Under the pieces are notes generated by a model, which had not been told where the DNA came from, made no database searches, and worked only from the letters and a program-made list of their open reading frames with translations. Positions 19,580 to 28,451 of a DNA stretch of 64,000 nt are shown here, in pieces; the first letter of the stretch is position 1, and every line of letters begins with the position of its first letter. The translations under genes and the position numbers were made by a program. The DNA is taken from positions 186,001 through 250,000 of the forward strand of contig CAKXHL010000001.1 in NCBI GenBank assembly GCA_934875375.1, given 5' to 3'. Source of the DNA: an uncultured bacterium. Its GTDB lineage: Bacteria; Bacillota; Clostridia; Oscillospirales; Ruminococcaceae.

Positions 19580-20506
19580 ATGAGCTTTTTTCAAAAATTA
19601 AAAGCGGGGCTGAGCAAAACCAAAGAGGGAATGCTCAAAAATCTGGACAGCCTGTTTGGCGGCCACAAAATCGAAGAAGAATTTTATGAAGAATTGGAAG
19701 AAATCCTGATTATGAGCGACGTAGGCGCGGCGGTCAGCGATAAGATTGTCTCGCAGCTACGGGCTAAGGTCAAGGAGACCGGCTGCCGGGACACGGCCGA
19801 GGCAAAAGAGTTTTTAAAAGAGATTATTGTGCAGTTGATGCAAGGCGGCGAGGAACTGAATCTGTCCACGCAGCCGTCGGTCATTCTGGTAATCGGCGTC
19901 AATGGAGTAGGAAAAACAACTACCATTGGGAAAATGGCTCACGATCTGACAAAAAAGGGGAAAAAAGTTCTGTTGGGTGCGGCGGATACCTTCCGGGCAG
20001 CGGCGATCGACCAGCTGCAAATCTGGGCGGACCGAGCAGGAGTGGACATGGTTAAGCACACCGAGGGCGCAGATCCCGCGGCGGTGGTATTTGACACCAT
20101 CACAGCAGGGAAAGCCCGTCATGCGGATGTGATTATCTGCGATACTGCCGGCAGGCTGCACAACAAGAAAAATTTGATGGACGAGCTGTCCAAGATCACA
20201 CGGGTGATTGGGCGGGAGGCGCCCGGCTGCGCAACGGAGTTTTTGCTGGTGCTGGATGCCACCACCGGACAAAACGCTCTGAACCAGGCCAAAGAGTTTA
20301 AAAATGCCGCAGGACTCACCGGCATTGTTCTGACCAAGCTGGATGGTACTGCGCGGGGCGGAGTGGTGATCGCCATCAAAGAAGAGTTGGGCGTACCGAT
20401 CAAGTATATTGGCGTAGGGGAAGGAATTGACGATTTACAGCCGTTTGCCGCCCGGGAATTTGTAGACGCATTGTTTGAAAAAGATCAAAACGGGGTGGAA
20501 GCATGA
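19580..20506 (+). CDS. ftsY: Signal recognition particle receptor FtsY
   Basis: GTPase receptor that docks SRP-ribosome complexes to the membrane. The 308-residue protein has the N domain (about 1-85) and G domain: G1 GVNGVGKTTTIGK, DTFRAAAIDQL, DTAGRLHNKKNLM and TKLDGTARGG. The long acidic A domain of enterobacterial FtsY is absent, which is normal for Firmicutes. It lies between smc and rdgB and overlaps rdgB by ATGA. Confidence 0.96.
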   Translation: MSFFQKLKAGLSKTKEGMLKNLDSLFGGHKIEEEFYEELEEILIMSDVGAAVSDKIVSQLRAKVKETGCRDTAEAKEFLKEIIVQLMQGGEELNLSTQPSVILVIGVNGVGKTTTIGKMAHDLTKKGKKVLLGAADTFRAAAIDQLQIWADRAGVDMVKHTEGADPAAVVFDTITAGKARHADVIICDTAGRLHNKKNLMDELSKITRVIGREAPGCATEFLLVLDATTGQNALNQAKEFKNAAGLTGIVLTKLDGTARGGVVIAIKEELGVPIKYIGVGEGIDDLQPFAAREFVDALFEKDQNGVEA

Positions 20507-21093
20507 AATTTGTCATCGCTACTGGAAATGAAGGGAAAGTCCGGGAGTTCAAGCGCATTTTAGAGCCAATGGGGTTTTCTGTTTCCAGCTTAAAGGAGAT
20601 GGGATTGTCGCTTGACGTAGAAGAAACCGGCACGACCTTTGCTGAAAATGCCCGCATTAAGGCCAGAGAAGCCTGCCGTCTTACCGGCCTGGCGGCCATT
20701 GCAGACGATTCCGGCCTTTGCGTGGATGCGCTGGGCGGTGCGCCGGGGGTGTATTCGGCCCGATACAGCAGCGAGGGGGACGACGGCAACAATCAAAAGC
20801 TTTTGCGGGAGCTGGCGGATGTGCCGGAAAAACAGCGTACCGGGCGCTATGTTTGCGCCATCAGCTGCATTTTTCCGGATCAGACGGAGCTGACTGCCGA
20901 GGGAACCTGTGAGGGACGCATTGGATACGAATTGTCCGGTGATCACGGATTTGGCTACGATCCGCTGTTTTATGTGGAAAACCGCAGCTTTGGCCAGTAC
21001 AAAGATGAGGAAAAGGACGCAATCAGCCATAGGGGAAAAGCGCTGCGGCTGTTTTGTGAAAAATTAAAGGAGTATCAGGTGAAAAACGCCTGA
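20503..21093 (+). CDS. rdgB: RdgB/HAM1 non-canonical purine NTP pyrophosphatase
   Basis: Hydrolyses ITP, dITP and XTP so that deaminated purines stay out of nucleic acids. The 196-residue protein has ATGNEGKVREFKRIL at the N-terminus, then TFAENARIKA, ADDSGLCVDALGGAPGVYSA, GYDPLFYV and SHRGKAL, the standard family motifs. The start overlaps the ftsY stop. Confidence 0.95.
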   Translation: MKFVIATGNEGKVREFKRILEPMGFSVSSLKEMGLSLDVEETGTTFAENARIKAREACRLTGLAAIADDSGLCVDALGGAPGVYSARYSSEGDDGNNQKLLRELADVPEKQRTGRYVCAISCIFPDQTELTAEGTCEGRIGYELSGDHGFGYDPLFYVENRSFGQYKDEEKDAISHRGKALRLFCEKLKEYQVKNA

Positions 21094-21110
21094 TCAACGG
21101 AGGAAGAAGA

Positions 21111-21398
21111 TTGATTACGAGCAAACAAAGAGCAACCCTGCGCTCTCAGTCCAATGGACTGGAAACTATTTTTCAAATCGGCAAGGGCGGAATCAGCGAC
21201 ATGCTGGTGCAGCAGGTGAATGACGCGCTCAAGGCGCGAGAAATGATTAAGCTGCGTGTGCTGGAAAATGCTCCGGTTTTCGCGCGGGAGGCCGCACAGG
21301 AACTGGCGGAAAAATGCGGCGCGGAAATTGTGCAGGTGATTGGCAGCCGCTTTATTCTGTTTAAACGGAATCCGAAGAAACCGATTTACGAAATGTAA
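21111..21398 (+). CDS. yhbY: YhbY family RNA-binding protein, TTG start
   Basis: A single CRS1-YhbY domain of 95 residues, a ribosome-assembly-associated RNA-binding fold. It begins at TTG 21111, directly after GGAGGAAGAAGA, with ITSKQRATLRS and the GKGGI loop (QIGKGGISDMLV), and ends with FILFKRNPKKP as in other members. It is the usual partner of nadD in Firmicutes, which follows 12 bases later. Confidence 0.93.
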   Translation: MITSKQRATLRSQSNGLETIFQIGKGGISDMLVQQVNDALKAREMIKLRVLENAPVFAREAAQELAEKCGAEIVQVIGSRFILFKRNPKKPIYEM

Positions 21399-21410
21399 GG
21401 GGAATGAACG

Positions 21411-22040
21411 ATGGAAAAGCTGGGCGTTTTTGGCGGGACCTTCAATCCCATACACAATGGGCATCTGTCTTTGTGCACCCAGATTTGCGACGCTTTGGGG
21501 CTTTCCAAAGTTTTGTTGATTCCAACGGCAATTCCGCCCCACAAGCGGGTGGATGAACTGGTAGACGGCCGCCATCGGCTTGCGATGTGCCGCCTGGCGG
21601 TGCAGGGTGATCCGCGTTTTTTTGTGTGTGATCTGGAACTGCGCCGACAGGGGAACAGTTATACGGCGGATACTCTGCGGGAGTTGGAGGAGATTTATCC
21701 CAATACCCGTTTTTTTCTTTTGATGGGTACGGACATGTTTTTAACAGTACAGAATTGGTACCACGCGCAGGAGATCTTTCGGCGGGCGATACTTGTTGCC
21801 GGTGCACGGAAAAAGGGAGAGGAAGAACTGCTCAAAGAACAACTTTCTTTATTGGAAGCGCTGGGCGCGCAAGGCAGGATTGTCCCCTGTCAGGTCGTCA
21901 AGCTTTCTTCTACCCAGGTGCGCGCCGCACGCAAACGCGGAGAGAATTTAAGCGGCATGGTTCCGCCGGCAGTGGAAGCGTATATGAATGAAAACAAATT
22001 ATATCTGCCGAAGGAGGAGAAAGCGGATGGAAACGGTTGA
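21411..22040 (+). CDS. nadD: Nicotinate-nucleotide adenylyltransferase
   Basis: Transfers AMP from ATP to nicotinate mononucleotide in NAD synthesis. The 209-residue protein has GGTFNPIHNGHL at the N-terminus (nucleotidyltransferase HxGH), IPPHK, DTLRELEEIYP and the closing VKLSSTQVRAARKRG. yhbY precedes it; yqeK starts 14 bases before its stop. Confidence 0.95.
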   Translation: MEKLGVFGGTFNPIHNGHLSLCTQICDALGLSKVLLIPTAIPPHKRVDELVDGRHRLAMCRLAVQGDPRFFVCDLELRRQGNSYTADTLRELEEIYPNTRFFLLMGTDMFLTVQNWYHAQEIFRRAILVAGARKKGEEELLKEQLSLLEALGAQGRIVPCQVVKLSSTQVRAARKRGENLSGMVPPAVEAYMNENKLYLPKEEKADGNG

Positions 22041-22620
22041 GCAGGTAAAAATGAGAATACAGCGGCTGCTTGCGCCAGACCGCTTGGCCCATTCCTACGG
22101 CGTTGCCAAGGAGGCGCAGCGTCTGGCCGGCCGGTATGGAGAGGACCGGCAGCGGGCGTATTATGCGGGGCTTTGCCATGATATTTGCAAGAATATGCCG
22201 CTTGAAGAACAGTTGCAATGGATAAAAAGGTCTGCTATAATTTTGGATGATGCTTTTTACCACCAGCCGCCTATTTGGCATGGTTTTGCCGCAGCCCAAT
22301 ATCTGCGGGAAGAAATGGGCGTGGAAGATGAGGAGCTTTTGCAGGCGGTACGGTATCATACCACCGGTCGGGCAGGGATGTCATTGTTGGAAAAGATTAT
22401 TTTTACCGCCGATTTAACCGAAGAGGGACGGGGTTATCCCGATGTGGAAACAGTACGTACTTTAGCGGATCGGTCTTTGGATCAGGCAGTGCTGTATATC
22501 CTGCGGTACACGCTGGGCAAATTATTGGTGAACAGCGGACCGCTTTGCCGGGACACATGGGCGGCGTATAATCAGCTGGCTTTGGCACAAATAACGGAAA
22601 AAACCTCTGAAAAGGAGTAA
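22027..22620 (+). CDS. yqeK: HD-domain hydrolase YqeK
   Basis: Probable symmetrical diadenosine tetraphosphatase of the YqeK family. The start at 22027 is set by AGGAGGAGA 8 bases upstream and gives 197 residues; the frame overlaps nadD by 14 bases. HD-domain residues are visible as LAHSYGVAKEAQRLA, GLCHDICKN (the HD pair), WHGFAAAQYL and VRYHTTGRAGMS. nadD-yqeK-rsfS is a conserved Firmicutes order, in which the enzyme's position beside ribosome silencing hints at stress or dormancy roles (inference). Confidence 0.92.
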   Translation: METVEQVKMRIQRLLAPDRLAHSYGVAKEAQRLAGRYGEDRQRAYYAGLCHDICKNMPLEEQLQWIKRSAIILDDAFYHQPPIWHGFAAAQYLREEMGVEDEELLQAVRYHTTGRAGMSLLEKIIFTADLTEEGRGYPDVETVRTLADRSLDQAVLYILRYTLGKLLVNSGPLCRDTWAAYNQLALAQITEKTSEKE

Positions 22621-22624
22621 CGAT

Positions 22625-22981
22625 ATGAACTCTTTTGAGTTGACTTGCGAAATTGCAAAAATTTTGGACAGCAAAAAAGGCGAGGACATCAAAGCGATCC
22701 GGGTACAGGAGCTGACTTCGATCGGCGACTATTTTGTGATTGCCAGCGGCGCTAACGTGCCGCAGGTCAAAGCCATGTCTGACGAAGTGGAAGAAAAACT
22801 CTCTAAGATGGGGCTGGAACCGAAGCGCATTGAAGGTTATCAGACAGCCTCCTGGATTTTGTTGGATTATTACGATGTGATTGTACACATTTTCCTCAAG
22901 GAGACCCGGGATTTCTACTCGTTGGAACGGCTTTGGTCTGACGCGGAACAGGTGGATTTATCCGGCATTTTGACGGACTGA
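22625..22981 (+). CDS. rsfS: Ribosome silencing factor RsfS
   Basis: RsfS binds L14 and blocks subunit joining when nutrients are low. The 118-residue protein has the family core: VQELTSIGDYFVIASG, VEGYQ-like IEGYQTASWILLDYYDV and VIVHIFLKETRDFYSLERLW. It starts four bases after yqeK with AAAAGGAG upstream. Confidence 0.95.
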   Translation: MNSFELTCEIAKILDSKKGEDIKAIRVQELTSIGDYFVIASGANVPQVKAMSDEVEEKLSKMGLEPKRIEGYQTASWILLDYYDVIVHIFLKETRDFYSLERLWSDAEQVDLSGILTD

Positions 22982-23013
22982 TTTTTTGATTGACACTGTC
23001 AGGAGGGTTTACA

Positions 23014-25419
23014 GTGAATTATAATTTTGCGCAAATCGAAAAAAAATGGCAGGATATTTGGGATGCAAAAAACGTCTTTGCAGCTACGAACGACTATACC
23101 AAGCCGAAATATTACGCGCTGGTAGAATTTCCGTATCCATCCGGTAAAGGACTGCATGTGGGACATCCCCGTTCGTACACAGCGCTGGATATCGTTGCCA
23201 GAAAACGGCGGATGGAGGGGTATAATGTACTGTATCCCATGGGATGGGATGCGTTTGGCCTACCGACTGAAAACTTTGCCATCAAAAACCATATCCATCC
23301 AGAAATTGTAACCCAACAGAATATCAATCGGTTTAAAAGCCAGCTGAAAAGCCTGGGGCTTTCTTTTGACTGGAACCGGGAGATCAACACCACAGACCCC
23401 AATTATTATAAATGGACTCAGTGGATCTTCTTGCAGCTATTTAAGAAGGGGCTGGCCTATAAAAAAGAAATGTCCGTCAACTGGTGTACTTCCTGCAAAT
23501 GCGTGCTGGCCAATGAAGAAGTGGTTGGCGGCGTGTGCGAGCGCTGCGGTTCTGAAGTTGTCCATAAGGTCAAAAGCCAGTGGATGTTAAAAATTACCGC
23601 CTATGCACAGCGGCTGATTGATGACTTGGAACAAGTAAACTATATTGATCGGGTCAAGACCTCCCAGATCAACTGGATTGGCCGCTCCACTGGCGCGGAA
23701 GTGGATTTTGCCACTACTGCCGGCGATATACTTACGATTTATACTACTCGTCCGGACACCTTATTCGGCGCTACTTATATGGTTATTTCGCCGGAGCATC
23801 CTTATATTGAACAATGGGCGGACAAGATTTCCAACATGGATGCGATCAAAGCGTATCAGGAAGAAGCCGCAAAGAAATCCGATTTTGAGCGCACCGAGCT
23901 TGTTAAGGACAAAACCGGCGTGAAGATTGAAGGCGTAAGGGGGATAAACCCCGTGAACGGAAAAGAAATCCCGATTTTCATTTCCGATTACGTGCTGATG
24001 ACTTACGGCACCGGCGCCATTATGGCGGTACCGGCCCACGATACCCGTGACTGGGATTTTGCCAAAAAATTTGATCTGCCAATCATCGAAGTGGTCAAGG
24101 GTGGTCATGTGGAGGAAGAGGCTTTTACCGACTGTGAGACCGGCGTGATGGTCAACTCCGATTTTCTGGACGGCCTGACGGTGGAAGAAGCGAAAGAAAA
24201 GATCAAGGTCTGGCTGGAAGAAAAGGGGAAAGGTCACGCTAAGATAAACTACAAGTTGCGCGACTGGGTATTCTCCCGTCAGCGTTACTGGGGTGAGCCA
24301 ATTCCGATCGTATACTGCGAAAAATGCGGTTATGTTCCGCTGCCGGAAAGCGAACTGCCTTTGACTTTACCGGAAGTGGATTCCTATGAGCCTACTGAAT
24401 CCGGTGAGTCTCCGCTGGCCAATATGACCGACTGGGTTAACACCACCTGTCCGCACTGCGGAGGCCCCGCAAAACGGGAAACCGATACCATGCCCCAGTG
24501 GGCAGGATCCTCCTGGTACTTCATGCGTTACTGTGATCCGCATAACGGTGATGCGTTAGCTTCCAAAGAAGCATTGGATTACTGGCTGCCGGTAGACTGG
24601 TACAACGGTGGTATGGAGCATACCACGCTGCATTTGCTGTATTCTCGCTTCTGGCATAAGTTCCTGTATGATATTGGCGTTGTTTCCACGCCGGAGCCTT
24701 ATGCAAAACGCACCAGCCATGGTATGATTCTGGGCGAAAACGGTGAAAAGATGAGCAAATCTCGTGGAAATGTGGTCAATCCCGACGATATCGTAAGTGA
24801 ATTCGGCGCCGATACGTTGCGCCTGTATGAGATGTTCATCGGCGACTTTGAGAAAAGTGCGCCCTGGAGCTCCTCCTCGATCAAAGGCTGTAAGCGCTTT
24901 TTGGATCGTGTTTGGAATTTGCAGGAACATCTGATCGAAGGAGAATCTTACCGGCCGGAATTGGAAATCGCTTTCAATAAGACGGTTAAAAAGGTAACGG
25001 AGGATATTGAACAGCTGAAATTTAACACTGCAATCGCGGCAATGATGGCGCTTTTAAATGATATTGCAGATACTGGCAGTATCAATCATGCAGAATATAA
25101 AGCGTTGCTGATTATGCTCAATCCGTTTGCACCGCACATGACGGAAGAAATCTGGGAACAGCAGGGCTTTGGCGGCATGCTGAACCAGCAAAAATGGGTT
25201 GGCTTTGATCCGGAAAAATGTGCGGAAGCAACGGTGGAGATTGTTGTTCAGCTGGCCGGAAAAATCAAAGCCCGGCTACATTTGGCAGCGGACAGCAGTA
25301 AAGAAAAGGTGTTGGCCGCAGCAAAAGCAGAACCCGCGGTCGCCGCACTGATCCAAGGAAAGTCTGTTGTGAAAGAGATTTATGTTCCGGGAAAACTGGT
25401 AAATCTGGTTGTAAAATAA
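23014..25419 (+). CDS. leuS: Leucyl-tRNA synthetase, GTG start
   Basis: Class I aminoacyl-tRNA synthetase charging tRNA-Leu. GTG 23014 was chosen because AGGAGGGTT (23001-23009) sits at the right distance, giving MNYNFAQIEKKW and 801 residues. The HIGH motif is HVGH at 48-51 and the KMSKS loop is at 579-583. The CP1 editing domain is present (TTRPDTLFGATYMV, GTGAIMAVPAHDTRDWDF). Two cysteine pairs (CTSCK..CERCG and CEKCG..CPHCG) look like zinc ribbons. No strong terminator follows it before the rpsU promoters. Confidence 0.96.
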   Translation: MNYNFAQIEKKWQDIWDAKNVFAATNDYTKPKYYALVEFPYPSGKGLHVGHPRSYTALDIVARKRRMEGYNVLYPMGWDAFGLPTENFAIKNHIHPEIVTQQNINRFKSQLKSLGLSFDWNREINTTDPNYYKWTQWIFLQLFKKGLAYKKEMSVNWCTSCKCVLANEEVVGGVCERCGSEVVHKVKSQWMLKITAYAQRLIDDLEQVNYIDRVKTSQINWIGRSTGAEVDFATTAGDILTIYTTRPDTLFGATYMVISPEHPYIEQWADKISNMDAIKAYQEEAAKKSDFERTELVKDKTGVKIEGVRGINPVNGKEIPIFISDYVLMTYGTGAIMAVPAHDTRDWDFAKKFDLPIIEVVKGGHVEEEAFTDCETGVMVNSDFLDGLTVEEAKEKIKVWLEEKGKGHAKINYKLRDWVFSRQRYWGEPIPIVYCEKCGYVPLPESELPLTLPEVDSYEPTESGESPLANMTDWVNTTCPHCGGPAKRETDTMPQWAGSSWYFMRYCDPHNGDALASKEALDYWLPVDWYNGGMEHTTLHLLYSRFWHKFLYDIGVVSTPEPYAKRTSHGMILGENGEKMSKSRGNVVNPDDIVSEFGADTLRLYEMFIGDFEKSAPWSSSSIKGCKRFLDRVWNLQEHLIEGESYRPELEIAFNKTVKKVTEDIEQLKFNTAIAAMMALLNDIADTGSINHAEYKALLIMLNPFAPHMTEEIWEQQGFGGMLNQQKWVGFDPEKCAEATVEIVVQLAGKIKARLHLAADSSKEKVLAAAKAEPAVAALIQGKSVVKEIYVPGKLVNLVVK

Positions 25420-25432
25420 TGCAATATTTTGC

Positions 25433-25461
25433 TTGCACTTTTTTATGATTTAGGGTATACT
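25433..25461 (+). promoter_or_regulatory. Upstream rpsU promoter (P1)
   Basis: TTGCAC (25433-25438) and TATACT (25456-25461) with a 17-base spacer, just after leuS. A 7-bp stem, ACTTTTC (25470-25476) with GAAAAGT (25483-25489), lies at the expected 5' end of the transcript. Confidence 0.65.
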
Positions 25462-25505
25462 GATAAAGTACTTTTCTTTTGCGAAAAGTTGCCGGTAGCT
25501 CTCTC

Positions 25506-25535
25506 TTGACAGAGTGGGTGTGGGCATAGTATAAT
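25506..25535 (+). promoter_or_regulatory. Main rpsU promoter (P2)
   Basis: Consensus TTGACA (25506-25511) and TATAAT (25530-25535) with an 18-base spacer. Transcription should start near 25542, about 135 bases before the rpsU ATG. Confidence 0.85.
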
Positions 25536-25541
25536 TTTCTT

Positions 25542-25677
25542 GTGGCTTTTGGTGCCAGATTCGGCTGCTTGCAAACAACAGCTGGTTTTATAGGTAAATA
25601 GATGGGGAGTAAGCAGCGGGCTTAGCCTGAGAATTTGGTAGATTACTCCTGCCCTGTGGTGAAGGAGGGATTTAGAA
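25542..25677 (+). promoter_or_regulatory. Structured 5' leader of rpsU, class unknown
   Basis: The leader can close a 7-bp stem, GGAGTAA (25606-25612) with TTACTCC (25643-25649), around a 30-base apical part that contains a small GGCT/AGCC-type helix. The strong site GGAGGG (25664-25669) lies just beyond it. Ribosomal protein leaders are often sites of autoregulation; I cannot match this one to a named class. Confidence 0.4.
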
Positions 25678-25854
25678 ATGGCAGAAATTCGTATCAAAGA
25701 GAATGAATCTCTTGACAGCGCATTAAGACGCTTTAAGAGATCTTGCGCGAAATCAGGCGTTCTTGCTGAAGTACGGAAGAGAGAGCATTATGAAAAGCCT
25801 TCTGTAAAACGCAAGAAAAAATCTGAGGCTGCTCGTAAGCGCAAATTCAAATAG
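25678..25854 (+). CDS. rpsU: 30S ribosomal protein S21
   Basis: A 58-residue basic protein reading MAEIRIKENESLDSALRRFK, then the SCAKSGVLAEVRKREHYEKP core and a lysine/arginine-rich tail ending RKRKFK. This matches S21 along its full length. AGGAGGG precedes the ATG. It is a single-gene unit with its own promoters and terminator. Confidence 0.96.
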   Translation: MAEIRIKENESLDSALRRFKRSCAKSGVLAEVRKREHYEKPSVKRKKKSEAARKRKFK

Positions 25855-25862
25855 TGTGGAGG

Positions 25863-25890
25863 AAAGCGAGCGTTTGCTCGCTTTTTCTTT
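25863..25890 (+). terminator. Terminator after rpsU
   Basis: Stem AAGCGAGC (25864-25871) with GCTCGCTT (25876-25883), four-base loop, then a T-rich tail. It separates rpsU from yqeG. Confidence 0.85.
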
Positions 25891-25909
25891 ATCAAAGCGA
25901 GGATGAAGC

Positions 25910-26419
25910 ATGGCTTTGTTTTTCCCGACATCAGCGGTGGCGAAAGCCTATGATATTACGGCGGACAACCTTCGGGTTTTGAACGTGAAAGGTTTGATTT
26001 TGGATATTGACAATACTCTGACGACCCATGACCATCCGGTGCCAGACGACAGGATTTTGGAATGGCTGGATCAGATGCGAAAAGCGGGTATCCAGCTGAT
26101 TCTTTTGTCCAACAACCACCCGCCGCGAGTAGCTCCTTTTGCCCAAAAGCTGGATCTTGCGTTCGAAGCGGACGCAAAAAAGCCGTTGCCGGGCGGATAC
26201 CGCCGTGCTGCCGCCGCTATGGGGCTTTCTCCGAGTCAGACGGCGGTAGTGGGAGATCAGATTTTTACAGATATTTTAGGCGCTAATTTAGCAGGAATGC
26301 CTTCTTTTTTGGTAGAACCGTTTCAAATGGAACCTTTTTTGCGCTTTCGGCTGAAACGGTTTCTGGAAAAAGGTATTTTAAAGCGGTACCGCAAAAAAGA
26401 AAGGAGGAAAAACCTGTGA
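25910..26419 (+). CDS. YqeG family HAD IIIA-type phosphatase
   Basis: A small HAD-superfamily phosphatase of unknown physiological substrate; 169 residues. The catalytic loop is LILDIDNTLTTHDHP (DxD motif), motif II is ILLSNNHP, motif III includes DAKKPLPGGYRRA, and motif IV is VVGDQIFTDILGANLAG. The C-terminus is basic. GAGGATGAAGC precedes the ATG. Its stop overlaps the next gene as GTGA, so the yqeG, endonuclease IV-like and aroQ genes form one unit. Confidence 0.9.
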   Translation: MALFFPTSAVAKAYDITADNLRVLNVKGLILDIDNTLTTHDHPVPDDRILEWLDQMRKAGIQLILLSNNHPPRVAPFAQKLDLAFEADAKKPLPGGYRRAAAAMGLSPSQTAVVGDQIFTDILGANLAGMPSFLVEPFQMEPFLRFRLKRFLEKGILKRYRKKERRKNL

Positions 26420-27294
26420 GTGCAAGATTTGGGCCTGCTGGCAGCGCAGACAGTTTTCATGCCATGGGATACCGAAAAACGTCCCAGATGCCGGAATATT
26501 TGGAGAAAATGGGATTAAATGCTTTTGAGTACCAATGTGGACGCGGTGTACGCATTAGCAGGGAAGCAGCACGGGAACTGGGAGATTTATCGCGAGAGAA
26601 AGGGATTGTCCTTTCTTTGCATGCACCTTACTTTATTTCCCTTTCCAGCCCGGAAGAAGAGAAGCGGGACAAAAGCATTGATTATATCCTGCAAAGCGCG
26701 GTTGCGGCGGATGCGATGGGTGCCGACCGTATTGTGGTTCACTCCGGGTCTTGTTCCAAGATGACCAGGGATCAGGCGCTGGATCTGGCGAAGGACACTT
26801 TGCGCCGGGCCGCTGCGGTGTTGGATCAAAACGGATTGGGGCATGTGCATATCTGCCCGGAAACTATGGGGAAAATTAATCAGCTGGGTGATTTAGAAGA
26901 GGTTATGGCGCTGTGCCAAGTGGATGAGCGGTTTTTGCCCTGTATCGATTTTGGTCATCTCAATGCCCGAACATTCGGAAGCTTAAAAACTTCGGAAGAT
27001 TTTGGAAAAGTATTTGAAAGGATGGAAAATTGTTTGGGCAGCGACCGGATGCGCCGGTTCCATTCTCATTTTTCCAAAATTGAATACACAGAAAAAGGCG
27101 GAGAAAAACGGCATTTGACCTTTGCCGATACCGTATTTGGTCCCGATTTTGAACCGCTGGCCGAATGGATTGTCCGGAAAAACTGCAGTCCGACGGTTAT
27201 CTGCGAATCTGCGGGAACACAGGCGGAAGATGCGTTGGCGATCCGCCGGTATTATGAAAGCATTCTGGATCAGACAGGGGAGAACAGAAAATGA
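26416..27294 (+). CDS. Endonuclease IV-like TIM-barrel protein, GTG start
   Basis: Resembles AP endonuclease IV, which cleaves at abasic sites using three zinc ions. Candidate metal ligands appear in the Nfo order: LHAPYFISLSS, IVVHSGS, CPETMGK (Glu), CIDFGHLNA (Asp-His), RRFHSHFSKIEY (His-x-His) and ICESAG (Glu). It has 292 residues, about the Nfo length, starting at GTG 26416 behind AAGGAGGAAA. Clostridial relatives are usually labelled as deoxyribonuclease IV or sugar phosphate isomerase/epimerase-like; substrate is not proven by sequence. Confidence 0.8.
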   Translation: MSARFGPAGSADSFHAMGYRKTSQMPEYLEKMGLNAFEYQCGRGVRISREAARELGDLSREKGIVLSLHAPYFISLSSPEEEKRDKSIDYILQSAVAADAMGADRIVVHSGSCSKMTRDQALDLAKDTLRRAAAVLDQNGLGHVHICPETMGKINQLGDLEEVMALCQVDERFLPCIDFGHLNARTFGSLKTSEDFGKVFERMENCLGSDRMRRFHSHFSKIEYTEKGGEKRHLTFADTVFGPDFEPLAEWIVRKNCSPTVICESAGTQAEDALAIRRYYESILDQTGENRK

Positions 27295-27728
27295 AAAAAC
27301 AGCTTTTGGTCATTCATGGCCCCAATATCAATCTGACAGGGATTCGTGAGCCCGGTGTTTATGGATCAGAGTCATTGGCGCAGATTAACGAAGAAATCAG
27401 GGCATACTGTGAGAAAGAGGGCTTTGGCTGCGAAATCTGCCAATCTAATCACGAAGGGCAGATTATCGACTGGCTGCACGGGGCCACGGGGCGCGTGGAT
27501 GGGATTATTTTAAATGCCGGCGCCTACACGCATTACAGTTACGCCATCCACGATGCGATTGCTGCAATAAAAATTCCCTGTATAGAGGTGCATTTTTCCA
27601 ATATCCAGGCAAGAAGCGATTTTCGGCATCTTTCGGTTATTGCGCCGGTTTGTGCCGGGTCAATTGCAGGCTTTGGAAAACACAGCTACCTGCTCGCAGT
27701 AGATGCTTTCAAAAAAATCCTTGCATAA
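27291..27728 (+). CDS. aroQ: 3-dehydroquinate dehydratase, type II
   Basis: Dehydrates 3-dehydroquinate in the shikimate pathway. The 145-residue protein has VIHGPNINLTGIREPGVYG, SNHEGQIIDWLH, NAGAYTHYSYAIHDAI and EVHFSNIQARSDFRH, covering the catalytic Tyr/Arg and His positions of type II enzymes. The start overlaps the previous stop as ATGA. No other shikimate gene is nearby. Confidence 0.96.
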   Translation: MKKQLLVIHGPNINLTGIREPGVYGSESLAQINEEIRAYCEKEGFGCEICQSNHEGQIIDWLHGATGRVDGIILNAGAYTHYSYAIHDAIAAIKIPCIEVHFSNIQARSDFRHLSVIAPVCAGSIAGFGKHSYLLAVDAFKKILA

Positions 27729-27743
27729 TTTTTGCAAAATCCC

Positions 27744-27772
27744 TTGCAAAGGATTGGAATATAATATAGAAT
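27744..27772 (+). promoter_or_regulatory. Possible efp promoter
   Basis: TTGCAA (27744-27749) and TAGAAT (27767-27772) are 17 bases apart; a better -10 look-alike, TATAAT at 27773-27778, has no matching -35. The -35 is also half of an inverted repeat, TTTGCAA (27731-27737) with TTGCAAA (27744-27750). Weak evidence. Confidence 0.4.
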
Positions 27773-27831
27773 TATAATGTTAAAAATGCGCTTAATATTC
27801 GATTATGAGTATGGCGATGGAGGTATAATAT

Positions 27832-28389
27832 ATGGTATCTGCAGGAGATTTCAGAAATGGCGTAACTTTTGAGATGGATGGAAATGTTGTCCAGATCATC
27901 GAATTCCAGCATGTAAAACCCGGAAAAGGCGCGGCGTTTGTCCGTACCAAAATCCGCAATGTAATTACTGGCGCTGTTGTTGAAAAGACTTTCAGCCCCA
28001 CAGACAAATTTCCGACCGCATACGTAGAGCGTAAGGATATGCAGTATTTGTATAATGACGGCGATCTTTATTATTTCATGGATAATGAAACCTATGAAAA
28101 CATCCCGATCAACGCAAGTATTTTGGGTGACAACTTTAAATTTGTCAAGGAAAATACCGACGTAAAGGTTCTGTCTTATAAGGGCTCCATTTTTGGGGTA
28201 GAACCTCCTTTCTTTATGGAACTGCAGGTTACCCAGACGGATCCCGGCTTTAAGGGCAATACGGCGACTAACACCACCAAACCTGCCACGCTGGAGACCG
28301 GTGCGCAGATCAATGTGCCACTGTTTATTGAAGAAGGGGATATGATCCGCGTCGATACCAGAACCGGAGAGTACATGGAGCGCGCTTGA
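27832..28389 (+). CDS. efp: Elongation factor P
   Basis: EF-P relieves ribosomes stalled at polyproline. The 185-residue protein has the three OB-like domains; Lys32 in VKPGKGAAFVRTK is at the usual modification position (the family commonly has PGKGGAF). The C-terminal domain ends GDMIRVDTRTGEYMERA. ATG 27832 follows GGAGGTATAAT. Adjacency to aroQ is common in Firmicutes. Confidence 0.96.
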   Translation: MVSAGDFRNGVTFEMDGNVVQIIEFQHVKPGKGAAFVRTKIRNVITGAVVEKTFSPTDKFPTAYVERKDMQYLYNDGDLYYFMDNETYENIPINASILGDNFKFVKENTDVKVLSYKGSIFGVEPPFFMELQVTQTDPGFKGNTATNTTKPATLETGAQINVPLFIEEGDMIRVDTRTGEYMERA

Positions 28390-28451
28390 TAGAGCGTGGC
28401 CAACATTTGGCAGGATTGATTTGACCCGGGCAGGTGTCCGCTATCATTGAT

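Noticed and set aside
25462..25500. leuS terminator in ACTTTTC/GAAAAGT stem
   Set aside because: The stem is A/T-rich with no following T run and lies after P1, so it is more likely at the 5' end of the rpsU transcript.
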